From positions 4,216,001-4,280,000 of the forward strand of contig NZ_JAUTBA010000001.1 of assembly GCF_030818895.1 (NCBI RefSeq): a stretch of 64,000 nt of DNA. The letters are read 5' to 3'. Shown here one piece after another: positions 53,364-61,330 of the stretch (positions are counted from its first letter, which is position 1; the number at the start of each line of letters is the position of its first letter). The notes beneath the pieces were generated by a model that had not been told where the DNA came from, searched no databases, and saw nothing but the letters and a program-made list of their open reading frames with translations. Source of the stretch: Sphingobacterium zeae (lineage in GTDB: Bacteria > Bacteroidota > Bacteroidia > Sphingobacteriales > Sphingobacteriaceae). The translations under genes and the position numbers were made by a program.

Positions 53364-55979
53364 TTATTTCAAGAAGTCTATTGCACGCGCAATTGCCAGC
53401 TTTAATCCCGCAGGATTTTTACCTCCGGCTGTCGCGAAGAACGGCTGACCACCGCCCCCTCCTTGGATATCCTTAGCTAATTCTCGAACAATTGTACTTG
53501 CATTTAATCCTTTTTCTTTAGCCAACTCATCGGATAGTACAACAGTCAAGCTTGGCTTACCATCAAACTCAGCACCTATGACTAAAAACAAGTTCGTAAC
53601 AGTACCTTTTAAAGCATAAGCCAATGTTTTCACAGCTTCAGCATTTGGAAGATCAACAATCGTAGACAAGAAATTAATCGGTCCGACCTGCTGGATCTTT
53701 GCTTCCAAATCAGATTTCAAGGCTAACGATTTTTCCGTGATACTTTTCTCGACTTCTTTTTTCAAGGCACCATTCTCATCGATAATTTTACCTAGTGCAG
53801 ATACAAAATCCTTTGGATTATTCATGAGCTCTTTCAGGTGATGAACCAATTCGAAATGCTCACGGATAACCGATGCTGAGCGCGTTCCTGTAATTGCTTC
53901 AATACGACGGACACCAGCAGCGACAGCAGATTCGGAAACAATTTTAAAAAATCCGATCTGGCCCGTTGCTTTGACATGTGTACCCCCACACAATTCTTTG
54001 GAATATTGGTCTTCAAAAGTAATCACACGCACAAAATCACCATATTTTTCCCCAAATAGGGCTGTAACACCCGAATTAAGGGCCTGTTGATATGGAACAT
54101 TCCGTTCTTCCTTCAAGGGTATATTTTCACGAATCTTAGCATTGACAATATCCTCTACCTGCTTAATCTCCTCGTCGGTGATTTTCGAAAAATGAGAGAT
54201 ATCAAAACGTAAAGTATCCGCGTTGACCAATGATCCCTTTTGGTTCACGTGATTTCCCAATACCTGTTTCAAAGCTGCATGTAATAAATGGGTTGCTGAG
54301 TGATTGTTTTCGGTATCGGTTCTTTTGGTTTTATCAACCTGCGCTACAAATGTACCTTTCAATTCAAGCGGTAACTTGTTTGTAAAGTGAACAAATAGCC
54401 CATTTTCCTTTTTAGTATCTGTGATATAGATTTTCTCACCTGTTGATTCCGAAATCAATTCCCCAGAATCGCCCACTTGGCCCCCACCCTCAGCGTAAAA
54501 GGGGCTAACTGAAAGTACCAATTGGAATTGCTCTTTGTTTTTTGCTACAACTTTACGGTATTTAACAACCTCGGTAACGGCAGTTAATGTATCGTATCCT
54601 ACGAATTCAAACCCCTCATCTTCATTCACTTCAATCCAATCACCAGTGTCAATCGCAGTGGCAGCACGAGAACGATCTTTCTGAATTTGAAGTGCTTGGT
54701 TGAAACCCTCCATATCGACAGTTAAACCTTTTTCACGCGCCAACAATTCCGTTAAGTCGATCGGGAATCCGTAGGTATCATAGAGTTCGAAAGCAAAATC
54801 CCCCTTAATGACAACGTTATTCTCCACATAATTTTCAAATCGCTGCACGCCGGTGGACAAGGTTCTTAGGAACGAAACTTCCTCTTCTAAGATCACTTTC
54901 TGTACAAAATCCTGTTGTTGAATCAATTCATCGAATACTCCTGCGAACTGAGATGCCAATACGGGTACAATTTCATTAATAAAAGGAGTTTTAAAGCCTA
55001 AAAATGTATAAGCATAACGTACTGCGCGGCGTAAAATACGGCGAATCACGTAGCCAGCTTTATTGTTGGATGGCAGTTGGCCATCGGCAATTGCAAAACT
55101 TACTGCACGAATATGATCAGAAACCACGCGCATGGCAATGTCGGCCTTTTCATCTATACCATATTTTATACCTGATTTTTCAGCAATAAAATCGATAGTA
55201 GGGGTAAATACGTCGGTATCATAGTTGGAGGTCTTACCCTGTATGCATCGCACCAAACGCTCAAAGCCCATTCCCGTATCGACATGTTTAGCGGGTAGCG
55301 ACTGAAGCGAGCCATCTTTCAATCGATTAAATTGCATGAATACGAGATTCCAGATCTCAATGACTTGAGGGTGGTCTGCATTCACCAAACTCTGTCCGGA
55401 AGTTTGTTCGCGCTCTTCTGTGCTGCGCATATCAAAATGGATTTCGGAACAAGGCCCACAAGGTCCTGTCTCCCCCATTTCCCAAAAATTATCTTTCTTG
55501 TTCCCAAGGAGAATTCTATCTTCGCCAATCCATTCTTTCCAGAAATTGAAAGCTTCCATATCACGCTCCAAGCCTTCTTTGGCATCTCCTTCAAAAATAG
55601 TCACATACAGACGGTCTTTGTCTAACTTATAAACAACTGTCAATAGTTCCCAAGCCCAAGCAATCGCTTCTTTCTTAAAGTAATCACCGAAACTCCAGTT
55701 TCCTAACATCTCAAACAACGTATGGTGATAGGTGTCAATGCCGACTTCTTCCAAATCATTGTGCTTTCCAGAAACACGTAAACAGCGTTGAGTATCGGCA
55801 ACGCGAGGAAATTTAACGGGTGCTTCACCCAAAAATAAATCTTTGAATTGATTCATTCCCGCATTGGTAAACATTAAAGTTGGGTCATTTTTTACAACTA
55901 CCGGTGCTGAAGGGACTATTTGATGCCCTTTACTTTTAAAAAAGTCCAAAAAGGCCTGACGAATTTCTCTACTTGTCAT
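53364..55979 (-). CDS. alaS: Alanyl-tRNA synthetase
   Basis: 871 residues, class II aminoacyl-tRNA synthetase. Motif 1 region with MTSREIRQAFLDFFKSKGHQIVPSAP at the N-terminus, DTQRCLRVSGKHNDLEEVG and the TGPCGPCSEIHFD signature of AlaRS. The editing domain has the zinc site HSATHLLHAAL and CGGTHVKATGQIG, and a C-Ala domain with GGGGGQPFFATAGG ends the protein. Full family length. Minus-strand promoter found at 56001-56031. Confidence 0.97.
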   Translation of the reverse strand: MTSREIRQAFLDFFKSKGHQIVPSAPVVVKNDPTLMFTNAGMNQFKDLFLGEAPVKFPRVADTQRCLRVSGKHNDLEEVGIDTYHHTLFEMLGNWSFGDYFKKEAIAWAWELLTVVYKLDKDRLYVTIFEGDAKEGLERDMEAFNFWKEWIGEDRILLGNKKDNFWEMGETGPCGPCSEIHFDMRSTEEREQTSGQSLVNADHPQVIEIWNLVFMQFNRLKDGSLQSLPAKHVDTGMGFERLVRCIQGKTSNYDTDVFTPTIDFIAEKSGIKYGIDEKADIAMRVVSDHIRAVSFAIADGQLPSNNKAGYVIRRILRRAVRYAYTFLGFKTPFINEIVPVLASQFAGVFDELIQQQDFVQKVILEEEVSFLRTLSTGVQRFENYVENNVVIKGDFAFELYDTYGFPIDLTELLAREKGLTVDMEGFNQALQIQKDRSRAATAIDTGDWIEVNEDEGFEFVGYDTLTAVTEVVKYRKVVAKNKEQFQLVLSVSPFYAEGGGQVGDSGELISESTGEKIYITDTKKENGLFVHFTNKLPLELKGTFVAQVDKTKRTDTENNHSATHLLHAALKQVLGNHVNQKGSLVNADTLRFDISHFSKITDEEIKQVEDIVNAKIRENIPLKEERNVPYQQALNSGVTALFGEKYGDFVRVITFEDQYSKELCGGTHVKATGQIGFFKIVSESAVAAGVRRIEAITGTRSASVIREHFELVHHLKELMNNPKDFVSALGKIIDENGALKKEVEKSITEKSLALKSDLEAKIQQVGPINFLSTIVDLPNAEAVKTLAYALKGTVTNLFLVIGAEFDGKPSLTVVLSDELAKEKGLNASTIVRELAKDIQGGGGGQPFFATAGGKNPAGLKLAIARAIDFLK

Positions 55980-56000
55980 TTAATTATCTAAAAATATGTG

Positions 56001-56031
56001 CAAACTTACTCAAAATTGATAGGTTATGCAA
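56001..56031 (-). promoter_or_regulatory. Promoter of alaS
   Basis: On the minus strand TTG (56031-56029), a 20-base spacer and TAAGTTTG (56008-56001). It lies about 22 bases before the alaS start. Confidence 0.55.
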
Positions 56032-56266
56032 TGTAGAATTCCATATATTGACCTTGAAACGACCGTTTTCTCTTAACGACGAAAAGTGCGACTTTGACTT
56101 TTCAAACAAAAAATTCAGACGCTAACATTCAGCGAGTTAAGACATACCAATTTAATTGGTGACAGCAATCACAAATTGATATTAAATATAACATTCTAAA
56201 AGTGTTATTCGTTATTCATATTTGTGCAAAGCTTCTTCACTTTCACATGTAAAACGATAAAAACTA

Positions 56267-56311
56267 TTTGACTTGAGGTCATCCACAATTACATTTGTTT
56301 TATTACATTTG
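56267..56311 (+). promoter_or_regulatory. Promoter of the universal stress protein pair
   Basis: TTTG at 56267-56270, a 19-base spacer and TACATTTG at 56290-56297 fit the consensus exactly. A second TACATTTG at 56304-56311 may be an alternative -7 element. The start codon is 90-100 bases further on, so the leader is long. Confidence 0.7.
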
Positions 56312-56400
56312 ATAGTAAAATAGGGAATTGAATATACTTTCAAGCACATTCCCTAGTGCGAGATAAATAAGATTAGATTTTGTAGATTAAATTCCTTCTA

Positions 56401-57249
56401 ATGAAAAAAAACATTCTACTACCGGTAGATTTTTCTGCTCATGCGATCAATGCTGTTAACTATGCGGTGCACCTATGTCTGGAAAAGGGTTATGCCCTCC
56501 ACCTTTATCACAATTACACCTCTGCTTCTGCGGTGTTCGAGGAAGAAAACAGCCCTAATGACGCAAATTCTCCCGTATTTAAAGCGGATATCCTTATCAA
56601 AAGTCTGGCAGAATCAATAAAGCTACAACATCCCACACTTGAAATATCTACACAATGTGAGCGAGGAATGATTACAGAAACGCTACCTGAACTCGCTACT
56701 CCTGATCAGTTTGATTTTTTAGTTATGGGCACTAAGGGCATCACCAATGAGGACAGTAAGCTTATTGGCAGCACCACGTATGTCATTAGCAAAAAAGCCA
56801 AAATACCTGTATTGGCCATTCCAAACGAAGCACATTATACACCGATAGATACTGTCGGCTTACTGTCCAATTTTAAAGAAGAAGAGATCCATACAGTAAA
56901 AGATTTTGTCAATATTATCGGTAAAGATTTTGAGTTGAAACTTATGCATGTACACTACGATCACTCATCAGAAAATAGAATTGAGGATAAGCTTGAAGTA
57001 TGGAAATATAAGATCAAAAAACATATTGGCGTCACCAATATTGCAATCGAAGTTGATTCAATTCAAGGCGATATTGAGGATCTAGATACAGTTCCAGAAG
57101 TCATTAACGAGATGATCCATAACGAAAAGATTAAAGTGCTATTAGTGACAAGATCGAGAAAATCATTCTTTGAACGTGTCTTTTCGCGTTCAGTCGCAAA
57201 AGCATTATTTAGCCATCCGTTAGTCCCCATATTTTTCACAAAAGCATAA
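56401..57249 (+). CDS. Universal stress protein (UspA family), tandem domains
   Basis: 282 residues. The first Usp domain is clear (ILLPVDFSAHAINAVNYAVHLC, then VMGTKGITNEDSKLIGSTTYVISKKAKIPVLAIP, the G-x2-G-x9-G[ST] nucleotide-type loop). The second half is more diverged (IDTVGLLSNFKEEEIHTVKDFVN, LLVTRSRKSFFERVF). It is cytoplasmic. The next gene starts 12 bases after its stop and encodes a similar protein, so the pair is cotranscribed and probably arose by duplication. It is likely a stress or redox responder; ligand unknown. Confidence 0.9.
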   Translation: MKKNILLPVDFSAHAINAVNYAVHLCLEKGYALHLYHNYTSASAVFEEENSPNDANSPVFKADILIKSLAESIKLQHPTLEISTQCERGMITETLPELATPDQFDFLVMGTKGITNEDSKLIGSTTYVISKKAKIPVLAIPNEAHYTPIDTVGLLSNFKEEEIHTVKDFVNIIGKDFELKLMHVHYDHSSENRIEDKLEVWKYKIKKHIGVTNIAIEVDSIQGDIEDLDTVPEVINEMIHNEKIKVLLVTRSRKSFFERVFSRSVAKALFSHPLVPIFFTKA

Positions 57250-57261
57250 TACCTTATAGCC

Positions 57262-58104
57262 ATGTCTAAACTATTAATACCTGTCGATTATTCCGAAAAT
57301 GCACGAGTTGCGGCATTTTATGCAGCACAAGTGGCTACCATGTCAAACAATGAGATCACACTCTTTCATTCGTTCACATCACACAGCAATAAATTTGCAA
57401 ATGCGAAGCATTTAGTAGACCCTACGGAGATGGAAGCTCATCAAAAAATGGAGAAGCTTGTAGCTGAACTTCTACAAGAATATCCTTCACTTAAAATTTC
57501 TACCTTATTTGACAACGGTATTTTGGCCGAAACACTGGAAAAACAAGAGATAAAAGAGACATACCAAACGATCATTATGGGTACAAAAGGAGTCACAGGA
57601 CTCGAATCTGTTTTGATCGGAAGTAATACTTATGATGTTATTAAAGAGTCCAAAATACCTGTTTTAGCTGTTCCAAAAAATGCGATAAAGCTCAAAAAGG
57701 ATACCATTGGTTTGTTAACAAATTTCAAACCTGGCGAACTTGAAGTGCTCAAACAAGCTATTCCGTTATATGGCAAAGACTTCCATCTTCAACTGATTCA
57801 CATTAATAAAAATGAACTGGAAATCAAAGTATTAGGAAAAAAACTAGAAAACTGGATCGAAGAGATTATTAGTGAAACTGGCATTGAAGACATTTCATAC
57901 ATTGTCAAATCGCCTAGTTATTTTGCGGGTTCTCGAGAGAATGTCGCTAACGGTATTCATACCATTATCAGGGACGAAGACATTGATGTTATTTTGATTA
58001 CAAAAAGTAGGAAAACTTTTTTTCAAAACATTTTTACTGAAAATATTGTTAAGCATCTGGCTTTTGAAATTGAAGTGCCAAACTTCTTTGGGCGTGTAGA
58101 GTAA
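57262..58104 (+). CDS. Universal stress protein (UspA family), second of a tandem pair
   Basis: 280 residues with the same two-part build as the gene before it: LLIPVDYSENARVAAFYAAQVATM, IIMGTKGVTGLESVLIGSNTYDVIKESKIPVLAVP, a diverged second half and a C-terminal VILITKSRKTFFQNIF that matches LLVTRSRKSFFERVF of the neighbour. Its start lies 12 bases after the previous stop. There is no terminator before the ompA-like gene 90 bases further, so some readthrough is possible. Confidence 0.9.
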   Translation: MSKLLIPVDYSENARVAAFYAAQVATMSNNEITLFHSFTSHSNKFANAKHLVDPTEMEAHQKMEKLVAELLQEYPSLKISTLFDNGILAETLEKQEIKETYQTIIMGTKGVTGLESVLIGSNTYDVIKESKIPVLAVPKNAIKLKKDTIGLLTNFKPGELEVLKQAIPLYGKDFHLQLIHINKNELEIKVLGKKLENWIEEIISETGIEDISYIVKSPSYFAGSRENVANGIHTIIRDEDIDVILITKSRKTFFQNIFTENIVKHLAFEIEVPNFFGRVE

Positions 58105-58194
58105 CCAAATAATTTTTGGCAAATTTATTGCAAGAGTGTTCAGTGAGTTAATTTAACAACAGTATTATAGTAGATAATTTTACAAACACGCATT

Positions 58195-59544
58195 ATGAAA
58201 ATTAGCCTTAAAAAATCAGGATTACTTGTTGCGGCAGGAATTTTATCCACCGCATCCTTTGCGCAAAGCACAAAAGACGCATCAATTGAAGGCACAACAC
58301 CATTAGGCTCGGCAACACAATATAGAACGTGGTCGATCGGTGTGGGAGCAGGTGTAACGAGCTTGCAAAATATCGCCAAGTTTAACAACGGTGGTTACGA
58401 TAAATTGGATTGGAATTTGGGTTATAGTGCTTACATCAAGAAGCAGATCTCCCCATCCTTTGGATTAAAAGCTACTTATTTTGGTGGAAAAACATCAGGC
58501 TACGTTAATAGCGATAAACAGACAGGATTTGAAACTAAAACACCTTGGTCTGTAGCGTTGTCGGGCGAGTTTTTAGCAGCAAATACCAACTGGAGATTTT
58601 TCAACAGCTTCATTAAACCGTACGCATCCATTGGTGTTGGTGTAATGAACGCCGAGACCGCTGGAATCGCTAACGGGAACAGAGGAGAATATGGTGACTC
58701 GTATTCTAAGATTTATGTACCGGCAGATTTTGGTTTTAAATTCGCCGTAGCAAAAGGTATCAACTTTGAACTTGGTTACCAATTGAATTGGGCGAACCAA
58801 CGTTTTGACAACAGAATGGGTAGCGATAACCCAGTGGGTCAACAATATAAAAATGACTTATTCACTTATGCTCATGCAGGCCTAGAATTTGCATTGGGTA
58901 GTGGTAGCAAACCTGCTTTAAACAATTCTAACCCTGTGGCAACCCTTGTCAATGACTACACGGTTAAGTACGATGACTTAAAGGCTCAAAATGATGCGTT
59001 GAATGCTAAAAATCAAGCATTACAAGGACAGTTGGATGGTCTTAACAATGATCTGAAAGATGACGATGGCGACGGTGTGGCTAACAAATATGATAAATGC
59101 CCAGACACACCTTCAGGTGTTCAAGTGGACGGATCGGGTTGTCCAATTGTTGTTAAAAACGAAACCAAGGTCGTAGAGAAAGTTGTGGTTACAGAAGCAG
59201 ATAAGAAAGTTGTTGCTGATGCGATCAAAAACTTGGAGTTTGATTTAGGTAAAGCAACTATCCGCTCCAGCTCTTATGCGACATTGAATAGAGTTGCCGC
59301 TTTATTAATTGAAAAGAACTTCAGCTTAAAGCTTGCTGGTCACACAGATAATACAGGCTCACGCGAATTAAATATGCGTTTGTCTAAAGAACGTGCAGAA
59401 GCGGTAAAAGCGTATTTAGTATCGCAAGGGGCAAATGCTTCACGTATAGAGGCCACCGGATATGGTCCTGACCAACCAATTGCAACAAATAAAAATGCAG
59501 CTGGCCGTCAACAAAACCGCCGTGTTGAGTTCACCCTTTATTAA
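58195..59544 (+). CDS. OmpA-family outer-membrane protein, first of a tandem pair
   Basis: 449 residues. Signal peptide MKISLKKSGLLVAAGILSTASFAQ, then an eight-stranded-type barrel region (residues about 25-240). A coiled spacer (DLKAQNDALNAKNQALQGQ) and a thrombospondin-type-3-like calcium motif (DDDGDGVANKYDKCPDTPSG) follow. The C-terminal peptidoglycan-binding OmpA domain (NLEFDLGKATIRSSSYATL, LAGHTDNTGSRELNMRLSKERAEAV) completes the protein. It is a structural outer-membrane protein tethering the envelope to the wall. A strong terminator separates it from a close paralogue. Confidence 0.94.
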   Translation: MKISLKKSGLLVAAGILSTASFAQSTKDASIEGTTPLGSATQYRTWSIGVGAGVTSLQNIAKFNNGGYDKLDWNLGYSAYIKKQISPSFGLKATYFGGKTSGYVNSDKQTGFETKTPWSVALSGEFLAANTNWRFFNSFIKPYASIGVGVMNAETAGIANGNRGEYGDSYSKIYVPADFGFKFAVAKGINFELGYQLNWANQRFDNRMGSDNPVGQQYKNDLFTYAHAGLEFALGSGSKPALNNSNPVATLVNDYTVKYDDLKAQNDALNAKNQALQGQLDGLNNDLKDDDGDGVANKYDKCPDTPSGVQVDGSGCPIVVKNETKVVEKVVVTEADKKVVADAIKNLEFDLGKATIRSSSYATLNRVAALLIEKNFSLKLAGHTDNTGSRELNMRLSKERAEAVKAYLVSQGANASRIEATGYGPDQPIATNKNAAGRQQNRRVEFTLY

Positions 59545-59557
59545 TAACTAATAAATC

Positions 59558-59607
59558 AGATAAATAAAAAGGTGTTTTTAAATTTAAAAACACCTTTTTA
59601 TTTATCT
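59558..59607. terminator. Terminator between the two ompA-like genes
   Basis: A perfect 25-bp inverted repeat with no loop gap (arms begin AGATAAATAAAAAGGTG), containing A and T runs on each side. It is among the longest stems in the window. Confidence 0.88.
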
Positions 59608-59658
59608 AATTGTCATATTTCAACTACAAACCTTTAGCAAATTTAATTTTCCAATTAT

Positions 59659-59666
59659 TAGTTTTG
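59659..59666 (+). promoter_or_regulatory. Candidate -7 promoter element of the second ompA-like gene
   Basis: TAGTTTTG fits TAnnTTTG and lies 27 bases before the ATG at 59693. The -33 element is not clear. Together with the terminator above it gives this gene its own transcription unit. Confidence 0.45.
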
Positions 59667-59692
59667 TAGCGGTTTATACAAAATCAGATTAT

Positions 59693-61018
59693 ATGAAACT
59701 AAAATTACAATTCGTACTCGCGCTTGCATCTGCGGGCTTATTTGCGAATACAGCAAATGCTCAAAATGCAAAAGCATCATCCATTGAAGGAACAACACCA
59801 TTTGGACCAGCTACACAATATAGAACATGGTCTATCGGTATTGGTGCAGGGGTGACAAATCAAACTAACATTGCTGGCTTTAACCGTGCAAACTATGAGG
59901 ATTTAGCGTGGAATTTGGGCTATAGTGCCTACATTAAAAAGCAAATTTCTCCTTCTTTTGGCATCAAGGCGAGCTACTTTGGGGGTAAGACTGGTGGAGC
60001 GTTTAAAGATGGAACACAATCTTTTGAAGCTAAAACACCATGGTCTGCGGCCTTGTCGGGCGAATTCCAAGCTGCCAACACCAACTGGAGATTTTTCAAC
60101 AGTTTCATTAAGCCTTATGCATCGGTCGGTGTGGGTGTGATGAATAGCAAAACTACCTTAACTACAGGATCAACTTCCCAGGAAGCAGATGGCATTTCTA
60201 AAATTTACGTACCATTGGATATGGGATTTAAATTTGCTGTCGCTAAAGGTATCAACTTCGAGCTAGGTTATCAATTAAATTGGGTTAACCAAAACTTTGA
60301 TGGCATTCAAGGCGGTCAATATAAAAATGACTTGTTTACTTACATCCATGGCGGTTTAGAATTTGCATTGGGCAGTGGTAGCAAACCTGCTTTAAACAAT
60401 TCAAATCCTGTTGCGACATTAGTCAACGACTACACCTTGAAATATGATGATCTTAAAGCACAAAATGATGCTTTAAATGCTAAAAACCAAGCGCTACAAA
60501 ATCAATTGGATGGTTTGAACAGTGACTTGAAGGATGATGATGGTGATGGTGTTGCCAACAGATATGACAAATGCCCGGGCACTCCTTCAGGTGTACAGGT
60601 AGATGGATCTGGATGTCCAATTGTGGTGAAAAACGAAACTAGAGTTGTAGAAAAAGTTGTGGTAACAGAAGCTGACCGAAAAGTTGTTGCTGATGCCATT
60701 AAGAACTTGGAATTCGATTTGGGAAAATCAACAATACGTCCTACCTCATACGCTACCTTAAATAAAGTTGCAGAACTGTTAATCGAGAAAAACTTCAGTC
60801 TAAAACTAGCCGGACACACGGATAATACAGGTTCACGTGAATTGAACATGCGTCTATCAAAAGAACGCGCCGAATCGGTGAAAGCATATCTTGTATCCCA
60901 AGGCGCTAATGCATCACGCATTGAAGCGACAGGTTATGGTCCTGACCAACCGATCGCATCAAACAAAACCGCTGATGGTCGTCAACAAAACCGTCGCGTA
61001 GAGTTCACGCTTTATTAA
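59693..61018 (+). CDS. OmpA-family outer-membrane protein, second of a tandem pair
   Basis: 441 residues, same architecture as the gene upstream. Long segments are nearly the same (QYRTWSIGIGAGV, FALGSGSKPALNNSNPVATL, VKNETRVVEKVVVTEADRKV, and the whole OmpA domain). The barrel surface parts differ most (FKDGTQSFEAKTP versus the other copy's YVNSDKQTGFETKTP). The signal peptide is MKLKLQFVLALASAGLFANTANAQ. The pair is a tandem duplication whose exposed loops have diverged. A terminator follows at 61045-61072. Confidence 0.94.
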   Translation: MKLKLQFVLALASAGLFANTANAQNAKASSIEGTTPFGPATQYRTWSIGIGAGVTNQTNIAGFNRANYEDLAWNLGYSAYIKKQISPSFGIKASYFGGKTGGAFKDGTQSFEAKTPWSAALSGEFQAANTNWRFFNSFIKPYASVGVGVMNSKTTLTTGSTSQEADGISKIYVPLDMGFKFAVAKGINFELGYQLNWVNQNFDGIQGGQYKNDLFTYIHGGLEFALGSGSKPALNNSNPVATLVNDYTLKYDDLKAQNDALNAKNQALQNQLDGLNSDLKDDDGDGVANRYDKCPGTPSGVQVDGSGCPIVVKNETRVVEKVVVTEADRKVVADAIKNLEFDLGKSTIRPTSYATLNKVAELLIEKNFSLKLAGHTDNTGSRELNMRLSKERAESVKAYLVSQGANASRIEATGYGPDQPIASNKTADGRQQNRRVEFTLY

Positions 61019-61044
61019 TCGATATTCTTGGATTTATACAAGCC

Positions 61045-61072
61045 AAAGGCATCACTTCACGGTGATGCCTTT
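61045..61072 (+). terminator. Terminator of the second ompA-like gene
   Basis: An 11-bp stem AAAGGCATCAC / GTGATGCCTTT with a 6-base loop, followed by TTT. Confidence 0.8.
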
Positions 61073-61259
61073 TTTGATACCTACACGATTTGAAAGTTTA
61101 ATGTAGGTTCGTCAAAGAATATGAGGACTGTAGACATACAACATACTTTAAAAGTTGAAATAGCTATCTTTAAATCTCATTAATCTATACGAAGACAGTT
61201 TATTTGTTGTAACTATTCTCAAAAACTCAAATCATATTAAAAATCAATTATTTAAATTA

Positions 61260-61290
61260 TTTGTTTATTCCAATTTTATTCTTATCTTTG
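61260..61290 (+). promoter_or_regulatory. Promoter of the DEAD-box helicase gene
   Basis: TTTG (61260-61263), a 19-base spacer and TATCTTTG (61283-61290) match the Bacteroidota consensus exactly. Predicted transcription start is near 61296. Confidence 0.75.
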
Positions 61291-61298
61291 CATCGCCT

Positions 61299-61314
61299 TA
61301 GGCAATAGTGCCTA
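61299..61314 (+). other. 5'-UTR hairpin of the DEAD-box helicase mRNA
   Basis: TAGGCA / TGCCTA (6-bp stem, ATAG loop) lies right at the predicted 5' end of the transcript and 17 bases before the start codon. An overlapping alternative stem CAATAG / CTATTG (61303-61317) is possible, so the leader could switch between two folds. Confidence 0.5.
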
Positions 61315-61330
61315 TTGTATATAATATTTC

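Larger units (their letters stand above)
55980..56400. other. Divergent intergenic region between alaS and the first usp gene
   Basis: 421 AT-rich bases with two promoters at its ends and no coding potential. A partial FNR half-site-like TTGATATTAAATAT near 56178 lacks the second half and is not called. Confidence 0.5.

Noticed and set aside
56170..56185. FNR-like box (TTGATATTAAATAT) upstream of the usp genes
   Set aside because: Only one half-site matches; the second half shows no ATCAA, and it is far from the mapped -33/-7 elements.
59558..59607. Long perfect palindrome as a transposon end or attachment site
   Set aside because: It has A and T runs on each side and lies just after a stop codon, so a terminator explains it fully; no transposase or direct repeat is near.
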